NCBI RefSeq assembly: GCF_017515565.1
Contig: NZ_JAFWFN010000084.1
Location: 1 to 64,000 of the forward strand
Direction: 5' to 3'
Origin: Halomonas sp.
Lineage (GTDB): Bacteria > Pseudomonadota > Gammaproteobacteria > Pseudomonadales > Halomonadaceae
Length of the DNA: 64,000 nt
Shown: one piece after another, positions 32,598 to 41,553 of the stretch
Layout of the letters: each line of letters opens with the position of its first letter
How positions within the stretch are numbered: the first letter of the stretch is position 1
Made by a program: the position numbers and the translations under genes
Notes under the pieces: model-generated
The model's database searches: none
Told to the model about the DNA's origin: nothing
The model's input: only the letters and a program-made list of their open reading frames with translations

Positions 32598-32604
32598 GGG
32601 TAAA

Positions 32605-33909
32605 TTACTGCGAGGGCGTTAGGTTTTCGTAGCCGCTTTCGGTAATCAGTACGTTGTCTTCAAATCGAATGCCGCCACAAGGCGCCAACGCATCTACTAA
32701 TTCCCAATTAATCGGTAGCGATGTTTTACGCAGCGGTGCCAGTAGCATCGGAATAAAATAGAGGCCTGGTTCGATGGTGACCACCATGCCTGCGCGCAGT
32801 GTCCGTATCAGGCGCAGTGCTGGGTGCAATGCAGGCGCAGCTGCTGGGGTGCCATCTGGGTGACGAAGCCCTGCCACGTCATGTACTTGGAGCCCCAAAG
32901 AGTGCCCCAACCCGTGAGGGCAAAAGGCCCGCGTTACCCCTTCATTAACAGCTTCTTCTAGGCTGCCTTTGAAAAGATCGTGGGCAATTAAAATCTCGCC
33001 CAAATGCTGGTGCATTTGCTCATGCAGTGCAACAAACTCGACCCCAGGTGCTGTGCTCTGTACGAGCGTATCTTTTAGGCCGTGCATCGCAGTAATTAAA
33101 TCGCTAAACACGCCGGGTGCGTCAGGGCCTGCATGGGTGCGGGTTATGTCGGCACAGTAACCGCGAAAGCGTCGACCTGCGTCTACCAACAGGCTGTGAC
33201 GCTGCTTAGGGGTATGCAGGTCATAGTGTTGATAGTGCAGCACCCCAGCATGGCTATTCTGACCAATAATATTTTGATACGGCACGTCAGATTCACGCTG
33301 ACGACTGGCGCCTAGATAAGCCAGCTGGATATTCAGCTCCCCTGAGGCACCGACGAATGCAGCCTGAGCGGCTTGGTGCCCGGCGATAGCCAAACGGTTT
33401 GCTTCGCGCAAGCAAGCGATCTCGTAAGCCGTTTTGAACAGTCGTAGCTCATCAAGCGAGTGGATCAGTGCGGTGGGCTGATGTTCTGCTTGAATGGCTT
33501 GTTGCGTGCTTGCTTCTAGGGAGTTTATGTCGCCAATCACCGCAGCGCGACCCGTGAGGGGAGGCGTTATTTTGTCGCTGCACAGATGCACATCAAGTTC
33601 AGCTACCCAAGGTTCTTCAGGTAGACGCGTGGGTAAATGCCAGAAATCAGCCGGCGCATATAAATAAAGCTGCGGACGTTTGCCTGGTTGAATGACAAGC
33701 CAGCTATGCTGCACATCGGCAAGCCCCACCCAGTGCATAAAGTGACCATAGGCTTGAAACGTAGGTGTTTGGTCGTCGGCGAAATGGACGTTGGCATGGC
33801 CGCTGTAAATAGCTAGGCTGTCGATCTCTTGGGCTATCAAAATGTCGCTATAGGCGCGCTGCAAATGCGCTAAATGGTCTCGCTGTAAATTAAATAGGGT
33901 GGTTGACAT
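32605..33909 (-). CDS. pepQ: Xaa-Pro dipeptidase
   Basis: Metallopeptidase splitting dipeptides with C-terminal proline. 434 residues from ATG 33909 with AAGGA about nine bases before. The pita-bread metal site is complete: two Asp in DAGRRFRGYCADITRTH, His in GLGHSLGLQVHD, Glu in TIEPGLYF and Glu in RFEDNVLIT. It is the last gene of a leftward block with a LysR regulator and a dpp-type peptide importer, so imported proline dipeptides could be its substrate. Homologues can also hydrolyse organophosphates (OPAA), an incidental activity. Confidence 0.93.
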   Translation of the reverse strand: MSTTLFNLQRDHLAHLQRAYSDILIAQEIDSLAIYSGHANVHFADDQTPTFQAYGHFMHWVGLADVQHSWLVIQPGKRPQLYLYAPADFWHLPTRLPEEPWVAELDVHLCSDKITPPLTGRAAVIGDINSLEASTQQAIQAEHQPTALIHSLDELRLFKTAYEIACLREANRLAIAGHQAAQAAFVGASGELNIQLAYLGASRQRESDVPYQNIIGQNSHAGVLHYQHYDLHTPKQRHSLLVDAGRRFRGYCADITRTHAGPDAPGVFSDLITAMHGLKDTLVQSTAPGVEFVALHEQMHQHLGEILIAHDLFKGSLEEAVNEGVTRAFCPHGLGHSLGLQVHDVAGLRHPDGTPAAAPALHPALRLIRTLRAGMVVTIEPGLYFIPMLLAPLRKTSLPINWELVDALAPCGGIRFEDNVLITESGYENLTPSQ

Positions 33910-33923
33910 AACTCGGTGTCCTT

Positions 33924-34835
33924 TCAATGTCGTGGTGGAGTGAGTTCACTCCATAGCCCATCCAGTTCGGCATGATGCTGGCTTTGATGGCGGTATAAGC
34001 GGAGTTCCATGGGTACATCCCAGCGGCTATCGCCTGCTCTTACCAAGGTGCCTTTAGCAAGCTCAGCGGTTACGTTGCGTTCAGGGAGCCAACTCATGCC
34101 ATAGCCAAGCAGCACTAGCTCTTTAATACCGGCGGCATAGAGGTTTTCACTCTGTGCCGTCAGGTAGGTGCTTTGGGGCATGCGGGCAAGGTGTGCTTTT
34201 ACCGCTGAACCCAGCAATCCGCGTTTTGGGTAGGCAAGCCAAGGGGCTGGCTGTTGCCGAGTGCTCGGTAAAAGGGCGCAGGGTGAACCTTGGCTATTTA
34301 GCCCAGTAACTGGAATCAGACGTTCGTGACCTATCACGCGGTAGGTACATGCGCTGGTATCAATATCTAAATCACAGCGTCCTATGGGCCAATAACACAT
34401 GGCTAGATCGCATTCCGCCCTGGCAAGCGCTTGAAAATAGTCACTGGCTACCCAGCCGGTGGCGCGCAGGTAAGGTTGTACGCGCTCCTGCCAGCCCATC
34501 TTGGCTAGCCATTCGGGTAAGAAATGCGGCAGTAAGCTTTGGGGGGCGGCCACCATAATACGCCGCTGCTGCCCAGCGCTGATCTCTCGCACACGGTCTC
34601 GGGCCAGGCGTACACGGTCGGTAACCTGCTCGCAGAGTGTCAAAAACTCTTCTCCCGCGGGCGTGAGCGAGAGCGGCAGCGTTTGCCGATTTATCAGCGT
34701 AACGCCCATCTCCTCTTCCAGCAGCTTAATTCGCCGGGAGAACGTGGGCTGAGTCACGTGTTGCTCGTCGGCGGCGCGGGAGAAATGTCGCGTTCTGGCC
34801 AGGGCAATAAAGTCTTCTAGCCAGCGAATTTCCAT
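33924..34835 (-). CDS. LysR-family transcriptional regulator of the peptide cluster
   Basis: 303 residues from ATG 34835, GAGG seven bases before; a longer frame upstream overlaps the region just after dppF and is not family-like. N-terminal HTH MEIRWLEDFIALARTRHFSRA, AADEQHVTQPTFSRRIKLLE. The effector domain follows with typical alternating segments. It lies between dppF and pepQ, all on the same strand, with 14 bases to pepQ, so it probably regulates peptide uptake and is co-transcribed. The conserved dyad upstream of dppA could be its site. Confidence 0.9.
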   Translation of the reverse strand: MEIRWLEDFIALARTRHFSRAADEQHVTQPTFSRRIKLLEEEMGVTLINRQTLPLSLTPAGEEFLTLCEQVTDRVRLARDRVREISAGQQRRIMVAAPQSLLPHFLPEWLAKMGWQERVQPYLRATGWVASDYFQALARAECDLAMCYWPIGRCDLDIDTSACTYRVIGHERLIPVTGLNSQGSPCALLPSTRQQPAPWLAYPKRGLLGSAVKAHLARMPQSTYLTAQSENLYAAGIKELVLLGYGMSWLPERNVTAELAKGTLVRAGDSRWDVPMELRLYRHQSQHHAELDGLWSELTPPRH

Positions 34836-34884
34836 GCCATACCTCGTAGTGCTCTCAGGCGCGATGCTTTGTTGAGGGCGATCT

Positions 34885-35946
34885 TCATAGGCGACCTTCT
34901 TCCACAGCGTGGCATGCGACGCGGGTGCCGTCGTCCTGCGTTCGCAGTGTAGGAATTTCCTGCTTGCAGCGGGCGTTGGCGTAGGGGCAGCGCCCGTGGA
35001 AGACACAGCCGCTGGGTAAGTTGACTGGCGTAGGCACTTCGCCGGTTAGGCGGATATGCTGTGGCCTGTCATCTTTCAGCCGTGGAATCGCCGAGAGCAG
35101 CGCCTGAGTGTAGGGGTGGCGCGGCTTCTCAAACAGCGTGGCCGTTGTAGCAATCTCGCATACTGTACCTAAATACATCACTGCTACCCGGGTGCCGAAA
35201 TGCTCTACCACGGCTAAGTCATGGGTAATAAATAGGTAAGTTAGGTTACGATCACGCTGTGCATCCATTAGCAGGTTGAGCACTTGGGCCTGAATGGAAA
35301 CGTCTAGCGCTGAAATGGGCTCATCTGCGACGATAAACTCAGGGTCAACCGCCAAAGCGCGTGCGATCGCGATGCGCTGGCGCTGGCCACCGGAAAATTC
35401 ATGCCCAAAGCGCTTGCCCCAGTCAGGGTCAATGCCCACTGAGCGCATTACTTCTCCAACTTTGTCGAGAATTTGCTGGCGATTCCAGTTCGGGTGATGC
35501 AGGCGCAGCGGTTCTTCCAGGGTTTGCTGAATGGTCATGCGTGGGTTGAGCGATGCATAAGGATTCTGGAAAATCATCTGCATGCGCTTGCGATAGGGCA
35601 GCAGCTGACGCGAACTCAGGTTGTCGATACGCTGGCCATCGTAGCTAATCTCGCCTTCGGTAGGCGTAATCAGGCCCATCACTGTGCGTGCTACCGTTGA
35701 TTTACCACAGCCGGACTCACCCACCACACAGAGTGCTTCACCGCGTTTGATATCTAAATTAACGCCGTTAATGGCATGCACATGCTCTTGATGGCGAACC
35801 AGCTTGCCGCCTTTAAATCGCAGTTGATCTAGGAAATCGCCTGATAGCGAAAAGCGCTTCTTTAGCCCACGAATTTGCAACAGTGATTCGCTGCTCTCTT
35901 CGTTTTGTGTAGGGTTGGCGATGAGCGTTTCTGCCTGTGCACTCAT
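34885..35946 (-). CDS. dppF: Di/oligopeptide ABC transporter ATP-binding protein (DppF-like)
   Basis: 353 residues. Walker A GESGCGKST, signature FSGGQRQRIAIARAL, Walker B FIVADEPISALD, H-loop in FITHDLAVVEHF, and the C-terminal oligopeptide-transporter extension with Cys-rich PSGCVFHGRCPYANARCKQE, which in DppD/F binds a metal cluster or stabilises the protein. The ATG overlaps the dppD stop by four bases (ATGA). One of two ATPases of the importer. Confidence 0.93.
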   Translation of the reverse strand: MSAQAETLIANPTQNEESSESLLQIRGLKKRFSLSGDFLDQLRFKGGKLVRHQEHVHAINGVNLDIKRGEALCVVGESGCGKSTVARTVMGLITPTEGEISYDGQRIDNLSSRQLLPYRKRMQMIFQNPYASLNPRMTIQQTLEEPLRLHHPNWNRQQILDKVGEVMRSVGIDPDWGKRFGHEFSGGQRQRIAIARALAVDPEFIVADEPISALDVSIQAQVLNLLMDAQRDRNLTYLFITHDLAVVEHFGTRVAVMYLGTVCEIATTATLFEKPRHPYTQALLSAIPRLKDDRPQHIRLTGEVPTPVNLPSGCVFHGRCPYANARCKQEIPTLRTQDDGTRVACHAVEEGRL

Positions 35947-36959
35947 GAGGTTTCCTCCTTCAGGCGACGGTCTTCTAGCATTTCAGCTACCATGTGGCAG
36001 GCCACTTGGCAGTTGCCTGAGGTGACGAATCCAGGGACTTGCTGGGTACATGCCGGGCGGGGCTGGCCATCGGCACGGTTGATGAAGTCGCAGCGGGGAC
36101 GGAAGGCGCAGCCATTAGGTAAATTGGACAATGAGGGCATGCTGCCACGGATTTGGTTGAGCCTTTCTCCTGGGGTCGCCATTTGTGGCAGGGCGTTAAT
36201 TAGCCCCTGGGTGTAGGGGTGCTGTGGGTCGTTGATGATTTCCCTGGTGGGGCCTTGTTCAATTACTCGGCCTGCATACATAACCAGCATGTGTTGGGTA
36301 ACTTGGCTAACAACACCTAGGTCGTGGGTGATTAATATAAGCCCGACATTGTGCTGCTCGCATAGCTCTAGCAGCAGCGCCATGATTTCCGCTTGAATAG
36401 TCACATCCAGTGCGGTGGTGGGCTCATCGGCAATGATAATGTCGGGGTCGAGCAGCAGTGCGATGGCAATAATAATCCGCTGGCGCATACCCCCGGAAAG
36501 CTCGTGGGGGTACTGATCCAGACGCGTTTCCGGCGATGGAATCTGCACTTGGCGCAGCTTGTCCAGTGCGATGCTGCGCGCCTCTTTTGATGAAATACGC
36601 CGATGCGCCTTTAGGCACTCCAGCATTTGCTCACCAATCGAGAGAACCGGGTTTAGCGTCATCATCGGGTCTTGGAAAATCATCGAGATGCGGTTGCCGC
36701 GCACCTTACGCAGGCCGCGCTCAGACATCGTATTAAGCGTTTGGCCTTCAAATTTAATGCTTCCCCCAGCAATAAAACCGGGCTTAGCGATCAAATTCAG
36801 TAGTGAGAAGGCGGCGACCGATTTACCGGCGCCGGACTCTCCGACAATTCCTAAACGCTCGCCGCGCTCAAGGGTGAAATTAACATCGCGTAGGGCGCGC
36901 ACTTCGCCCTGGCGAAGGGCAAAGCGAACATCGAGTTGAGAAACTTCAAGTAGTGCCAT
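35943..36959 (-). CDS. dppD: Di/oligopeptide ABC transporter ATP-binding protein (DppD-like)
   Basis: 338 residues. Walker [10 protein letters not shown], signature [17 protein letters not shown], Walker [16 protein letters not shown]-loop [13 protein letters not shown]-terminal cysteine motif [11 protein letters not shown]. It pairs with the DppF-like ATPase, whose gene overlaps its end. Seven bases separate it from dppC upstream. Confidence 0.93.
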   Translation of the reverse strand: MALLEVSQLDVRFALRQGEVRALRDVNFTLERGERLGIVGESGAGKSVAAFSLLNLIAKPGFIAGGSIKFEGQTLNTMSERGLRKVRGNRISMIFQDPMMTLNPVLSIGEQMLECLKAHRRISSKEARSIALDKLRQVQIPSPETRLDQYPHELSGGMRQRIIIAIALLLDPDIIIADEPTTALDVTIQAEIMALLLELCEQHNVGLILITHDLGVVSQVTQHMLVMYAGRVIEQGPTREIINDPQHPYTQGLINALPQMATPGERLNQIRGSMPSLSNLPNGCAFRPRCDFINRADGQPRPACTQQVPGFVTSGNCQVACHMVAEMLEDRRLKEETS

Positions 36960-36966
36960 GGTGCCC

Positions 36967-37908
36967 TCAGCCTTTATAAAGTCGTGGGTTCATGACATCG
37001 CGCAGCCAGTCACCCAATAGATTGATAGACAGCACCAGCACTACTAGCACCGCACCAGGAATCAACGTAATCCACCAGGAACCCGACTGTATGTAATCAA
37101 AGCCTGCTTTGATCAACGATCCCAGCGATGGGTGAGTTTCTGGCATCCCCAGGCCCAAGAACGATAGCGCCGCCTCGGAAATTATTGCGTTGGCAATCTG
37201 TACCGTAGAGATAACGAAAATAGGTGAGAGCGTGTTGGGCAGTACATGACGGAACATAATGCGCTTGCTGCGCAGGCCCATCACGCGGGCGGCGTCCACG
37301 TACTCTTTGCTTTTCTCAGCCAACACCGAGGCGCGCACCGTTCTTGCGTACTGCGGCCACTCGGCCAAGCCGATAATCAAAATCAGCATAAGTACCGCGT
37401 ATTGGCTGTAAAAGGCGCTACCCATGGTGGCCTTAACCACGGCACCTACCACAATGGCCACCATTAGAGTCGAGAACGATAGCTGGATATCTGCCAGGCG
37501 CATCAAGAAAGCATCAACGCGGCCACCCAAATAGCCGGCCATTAAGCCGAAGGTGACACCAAGCAGTGCCTGAAGGAATACGGCACCAAAGCCAATCAGT
37601 AGCGATACCCGGGTGCCGTAAAGCACAATCGACCATAAATCGCGGCCCTGGGCGTCGGTGCCTAGTGCGTAGCGGTCGTCGGCGCCGTCGATCCAGAAAG
37701 GCGGCAATTCAGAGTCGAGAATATCAATTTGGCGCAGGTCATAAGGGTCAGTGGGTGCCAATAGCGGTGAGGCGAAGGCGGCAATGACCATGCAAAGGAA
37801 TACGGCCAAACACAGCTGAGCGGTGCGGTCGCGTTTGAAGCTGTACCACAAAAAGGAATCGCGTAGGCGTTCCCAGCGGCTGGGTGAAGCATTCGTTGTC
37901 ATTGTCAT
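36967..37908 (-). CDS. dppC: Di/oligopeptide ABC transporter permease (DppC-like)
   Basis: 313 residues, six membrane helices. N-terminal cytoplasmic helix with DRTAQLCLAVFLCMV, LGTDAQGRDLWSIVLYGTR typical of DppC/OppC, and the EAA loop YVDAARVMGLRSKRIMFRHV that contacts the ATPases. Start overlaps the dppB stop by four bases. Confidence 0.93.
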   Translation of the reverse strand: MTMTTNASPSRWERLRDSFLWYSFKRDRTAQLCLAVFLCMVIAAFASPLLAPTDPYDLRQIDILDSELPPFWIDGADDRYALGTDAQGRDLWSIVLYGTRVSLLIGFGAVFLQALLGVTFGLMAGYLGGRVDAFLMRLADIQLSFSTLMVAIVVGAVVKATMGSAFYSQYAVLMLILIIGLAEWPQYARTVRASVLAEKSKEYVDAARVMGLRSKRIMFRHVLPNTLSPIFVISTVQIANAIISEAALSFLGLGMPETHPSLGSLIKAGFDYIQSGSWWITLIPGAVLVVLVLSINLLGDWLRDVMNPRLYKG

Positions 37909-38954
37909 GCGGGCTTCCCGGTCAGTTTAACGGTGGGGTTCACCAGTCCGTAGATCAAGTCCACAATTGTATTAGTGACCACAAAAATAACGCCGACAAT
38001 CATCAGGTAGGAGACAATCAACGGAATATCGGCATGGTTTATTGCATCTAAGAACATCAAGCCCATGCCCGGCCATTGGAAAACGGTCTCGGTTAAAATG
38101 GTGTAAGCAACCATGGTGCCGATTTGAACACCACCGACAGTAATCACGGGTAGCATGGTGTTCTTAAGCGCGTGAACAAAGTAAACACGGCGCATAGAAA
38201 TGCCTTTGGCGCGGGCATACTTCACATATTCAGATTGCAGCACTTCCATCATTTCGGCTCGGATCAGTCGAATGAACAGCGGTAGCATAATAGAGGCAAG
38301 TGCAACCGAAGGCAGTACCAAGTGCTTTATGCCATCCCAGGTAGCGAGATTGGTATCCCAGTTACCCACCACGTTGACTAAGTCATAGCCACGTCCAAAG
38401 GAAGGCATATTACCTTGCGTGGAGAAGAAGCTATTCAGCCACGCTCCCCAGCCGGTGGTTTCAGGAAAGAGCGTCACAGTAACGCCTATGGAAAAAATTT
38501 GGATAAGCAAGATGGCGGTAAGAAAGACCGGAATTGAAATACCAATAATGGAAACACCCATAAAAAGCCGTGAAATCGGTGATCGCGGCTTAATCGCGCT
38601 ATAAACGCCAATGGGGACAGAAAAAACTACGATTATCAGCGTTGCAGCAAATACCAGCTCTAAGGTTGCAGGTAAGTGTCTGGCGATCACTGATAGAGCA
38701 GGCTCGCGATAAAAGTACGAATATCCAAAATCGCCTTGAACCGCGTTTTTAGCAAAACGTACATACTGTACTAAGAACGGGTCATTAAGGCCCAGGCGCT
38801 CACGAATAGCTTCCCGCTCGCTTTCAGGTACTGACTGTCCGACCATCTGTTGTACAGGGTCACCCAGGTTATCCTGGATGGCGAAGGCCAGTACACTGAT
38901 GATAAACATCACCAATATAGCGTGCATCAGCCGCTTGATTAGAAAAGCAATCAT
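37905..38954 (-). CDS. dppB: Di/oligopeptide ABC transporter permease (DppB-like)
   Basis: 349 residues, six helices. Starts MIAFLIKRLMHAILVMFIIS, with the family segments DPFLVQYVRF and EAA-loop YVKYARAKGISMRRVYFVHA. ATG 38954 is preferred over GTG 38966 because AGGTGG lies at a suitable distance before it. It follows dppA after a 141-base gap holding a stable hairpin. Confidence 0.92.
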   Translation of the reverse strand: MIAFLIKRLMHAILVMFIISVLAFAIQDNLGDPVQQMVGQSVPESEREAIRERLGLNDPFLVQYVRFAKNAVQGDFGYSYFYREPALSVIARHLPATLELVFAATLIIVVFSVPIGVYSAIKPRSPISRLFMGVSIIGISIPVFLTAILLIQIFSIGVTVTLFPETTGWGAWLNSFFSTQGNMPSFGRGYDLVNVVGNWDTNLATWDGIKHLVLPSVALASIMLPLFIRLIRAEMMEVLQSEYVKYARAKGISMRRVYFVHALKNTMLPVITVGGVQIGTMVAYTILTETVFQWPGMGLMFLDAINHADIPLIVSYLMIVGVIFVVTNTIVDLIYGLVNPTVKLTGKPA

Positions 38955-39030
38955 GGCGTACGCCACCTATGCAATAGGTTTAATTAAGGAGTAGGGCGGG
39001 TCTCGTTGCTGGTCATCAACAAATAAACTA

Positions 39031-39060
39031 CTTCGCCCCCCAGTTACCTGGAGAGCGAAG
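39031..39060 (-). promoter_or_regulatory. Hairpin between dppA and dppB
   Basis: CTTCGC (39031-39036) / GCGAAG (39055-39060) with inner CCAG (39040-39043) / CTGG (39048-39051). On the leftward transcript it lies right after dppA. Such intercistronic hairpins commonly protect the binding-protein mRNA or partly terminate, giving more binding protein than permease. Confidence 0.55.
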
Positions 39061-39095
39061 CATCCTTGCTTATTAATGCGGCAAGACGAGAGAAC

Positions 39096-40667
39096 TTAGC
39101 GGTTGATTACTAAGTCACCCAGGTATGGGAAGTCGGTTGCGTTAACTACCGGCTCAATTTCGACACCATCTGCTGCGGCATAGGCCAGGTTTTGCCAGTG
39201 CAGCATGATGTAGCCAACATCTTCATAAAGCATGGCTTCAGCTTCACGTAGCATTTCGTTACGTTTTTCGAGATCAGTTTCGCTGTCTGCTTGGGTAACT
39301 AGCGCATCGATCTCTTCGTTGCAGTAGCTGCCGTAGTTGTACTGGCCCGCACCCGTCTCTTCATCAATACAGAAAGAGAGATACTGGAAGAAGTTAGCGC
39401 TGTCTTCGGTATCAGAGTGCCAGCCAATCATAGCCATGTCTGATTGGCGGGTATCGTATTCCGGCCAATACTGGGCTAATGGCATGGTGCGTAAGCTGAC
39501 ATTAATATTGATACGCGCCAACATGTTAGCCACGGCTTGGGCGATTTGTGCATCATTAACGTAGCGGTTATTGGGCGCAATCATTTCCACGCTAAAGCCG
39601 TCTTCATAGCCTGCTTCCGCCATTAGTTCCTGGGCACGCTCCAGATCGTAACGCGGAACAAGGTCAGGATTGTGGCCCGAATAGCCTTCAGGAGAGAACT
39701 GGCCTGCGGGCGTTGCGAAACCGCGCATTAAGCGGTCGGCAATGCCCTCTTGGTTGATGGCAAGGTCAACCGCTTGGCGGACGCGAGCGTCCTGGAAGGC
39801 TTCAACCCGCTCTTCATTCAGCTGGAAGCCGATGATGCGCGTGCCGGGAATTTCATAAAGGTTTGCACCTTGGGCATCGCGAACACGGTCTAAATCGTTA
39901 GGCGGTACGGCATCAATAAAATCAACGCCGCCAGAGAGAAGCGCCGCAACGCGGGAGGCGTTTTCAGCAATGGGCGTCAGTACGATGCGTGAAACATTGC
40001 CTTCGGTTTCGGTATCCCAGTAATCTTCGAAACGCTCAAAATCAACCCGTACACCCTGGCGGCGGTCGGTGACGATGAACGGGCCGGTACCGGAGACGTT
40101 GCGCGATGCAAAGGAGTTGCCCGCTTTAACGATTTCTGATTTGTCGTTTCCGTCGTCGGTTTCGCCGGTGTAAAACTCGCTATCCATGGGGAAAATGTAG
40201 GTAGCAAGGTTGAGCAGCAGCGGGTAGGGCTCAGTAGTGGTGATTTCTACGGTGTAGTCATCAACCGCTTCAACACTGGCTATCGGCTCGAAAATAGCGC
40301 GATAGTCTGGGCTCTCTTTTAAACGCTCAATGGTCCATACCACGTCTTTGGCAGTGAATTCGTTGCCGGAGTGGAAGGTAACGCCTTCACGCAGCGTCAT
40401 GCGCATATGGGTGTCGTCTACTTGCTCCCACTCAGTGGCCAAGCGCGCTTCAAATTGAAAGTCTTTGGTCCAGCGAACCAGCGGGTCAAAGGCTAAGTGT
40501 GAAAAGCGTAATACGCCGCCAGAAAGCTGCTCATGGAGGTCGAGGGTTTCAGGGTCAGCGGAGTAGCCAATACGCAGTGTTTCAGCGCTTGCCGCCATCG
40601 GTAGCATTGCAGTGCCCGCAACAGCGGCGCCAATAATGGAGGCTAGTAGCGTTTTCTTGAGCGTCAT
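39096..40667 (-). CDS. dppA: Di/oligopeptide ABC transporter substrate-binding protein
   Basis: 523 residues from ATG 40667, GGGAA six bases before. Sec signal peptide (about 1-28, ending MAASAE). SBP family 5 features: TLRIGYSADPETLDLHEQLS, RMTLREGVTFHSGNEFTAKD, FQLNEERVEAF and DARVRQAVDLAINQEGIADR. No lipobox, so a free periplasmic protein. It presents peptides to the DppBCDF membrane complex. Exact ligand (di-, tri- or proline peptides) cannot be read off. Confidence 0.93.
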   Translation of the reverse strand: MTLKKTLLASIIGAAVAGTAMLPMAASAETLRIGYSADPETLDLHEQLSGGVLRFSHLAFDPLVRWTKDFQFEARLATEWEQVDDTHMRMTLREGVTFHSGNEFTAKDVVWTIERLKESPDYRAIFEPIASVEAVDDYTVEITTTEPYPLLLNLATYIFPMDSEFYTGETDDGNDKSEIVKAGNSFASRNVSGTGPFIVTDRRQGVRVDFERFEDYWDTETEGNVSRIVLTPIAENASRVAALLSGGVDFIDAVPPNDLDRVRDAQGANLYEIPGTRIIGFQLNEERVEAFQDARVRQAVDLAINQEGIADRLMRGFATPAGQFSPEGYSGHNPDLVPRYDLERAQELMAEAGYEDGFSVEMIAPNNRYVNDAQIAQAVANMLARININVSLRTMPLAQYWPEYDTRQSDMAMIGWHSDTEDSANFFQYLSFCIDEETGAGQYNYGSYCNEEIDALVTQADSETDLEKRNEMLREAEAMLYEDVGYIMLHWQNLAYAAADGVEIEPVVNATDFPYLGDLVINR

Positions 40668-40698
40668 AATTGTTCCCATGAATGATTGTTTATTGTTC

Positions 40699-40747
40699 GT
40701 TTTACACGTTGGTCACGGTGTTGTTGTTCATAGGTGACCAGTAAAAC
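40699..40747. promoter_or_regulatory. Long interrupted dyad upstream of dppA
   Basis: GTTTTAC (40699-40705) and GGTCAC (40711-40716) are mirrored by GTGACC (40734-40739) and GTAAAAC (40741-40747). It lies 32-80 bases before the dppA start. It could be the operator of the LysR-type regulator encoded in the cluster, or a leader stem. Confidence 0.5.
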
Positions 40748-40911
40748 AGACACGGCCAGCTCGTAAGCTATCTAGCTAACATAGAGAGAGCCCGTTGCGT
40801 CATACAATCGAAATAATGACACGCATCATTCATCTGCCGAATGAGATGGCTAGAAGCGGCAGGGCGGCGCCAGGTGTTTAGACGAAAGTTGATACTGTTG
40901 GCAGTAAACTA

Positions 40912-40929
40912 GCAGGCCAAATGGCCTGC
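40912..40929 (-). terminator. Hairpin after the glutaredoxin gene
   Basis: GCAGGCC-AAAT-GGCCTGC, perfect seven-base stem 15 bases beyond the leftward glutaredoxin stop. The T run after it is weak (TAGTTTA on the leftward strand). Confidence 0.5.
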
Positions 40930-40943
40930 CTTAAGCGAATTTT

Positions 40944-41330
40944 TTAGCCAAAGCGCTGATGTAGCAAGCGATTAATGGCATCCGACTCGTAAAGCCATTC
41001 GTGCCGCCCATCTTCATGGGTGATTTTTAAGCAGGGTACTTTAACCTTGCCACCGCCTTCTTGTAGTGCCTTTTTGTGCTCGGGATCTAACTGAGCGTCC
41101 CGTGTTTCAATTTTCAGCCCCAGGCGGGCAATTTCTTTGCGTACTTTGATACAAAACGGGCAGGTGCGAAATTGATAAAGCGCTAGGCTTTTGCACGCTT
41201 GATCTACCTCGGCCTGCTCTTCAGGGGTGCGCTCTACCGATTTAGGTGTAGAAAGCTTTTCTGAGATCAGCATGACCGGTGCGAGCACAAGACGTACGCC
41301 GCGGAAAAAGTAACGAATCAGGATGCGCAT
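40944..41330 (-). CDS. Glutaredoxin-like thioredoxin-fold protein, membrane-anchored
   Basis: 128 residues. An N-terminal hydrophobic/amphipathic segment (MRILIRYFFRGVRLVLAPVM) is followed by a glutaredoxin/GST-N domain with active site RTCPFCIKVR and the cis-Pro region KVKVPCLKI. Disulfide reductase or glutathione-dependent role likely. Transcribed leftward as its own unit, upstream of dppA but with a hairpin in between; divergent from mpl. Confidence 0.88.
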   Translation of the reverse strand: MRILIRYFFRGVRLVLAPVMLISEKLSTPKSVERTPEEQAEVDQACKSLALYQFRTCPFCIKVRKEIARLGLKIETRDAQLDPEHKKALQEGGGKVKVPCLKITHEDGRHEWLYESDAINRLLHQRFG

Positions 41331-41553
41331 GGATAGTTCCTCTGACCAACACCGTGGCTAGACGATGTGGTTAAGTGGTTTATTAAATGGATGGGCGCAT
41401 CCTGCAACAATACGCCGAATTTGTCACTTTCTAGCCCCGTGACGTGAAGCCGCAATGATGATGGGATGAGCAGCGTGGCTTAGCGTGCTAATCTCAGCGG
41501 CTATTTTCTATATGTTATGTCGGCTTTTACGGCAAAGGGAAAGGAGCTACCCC

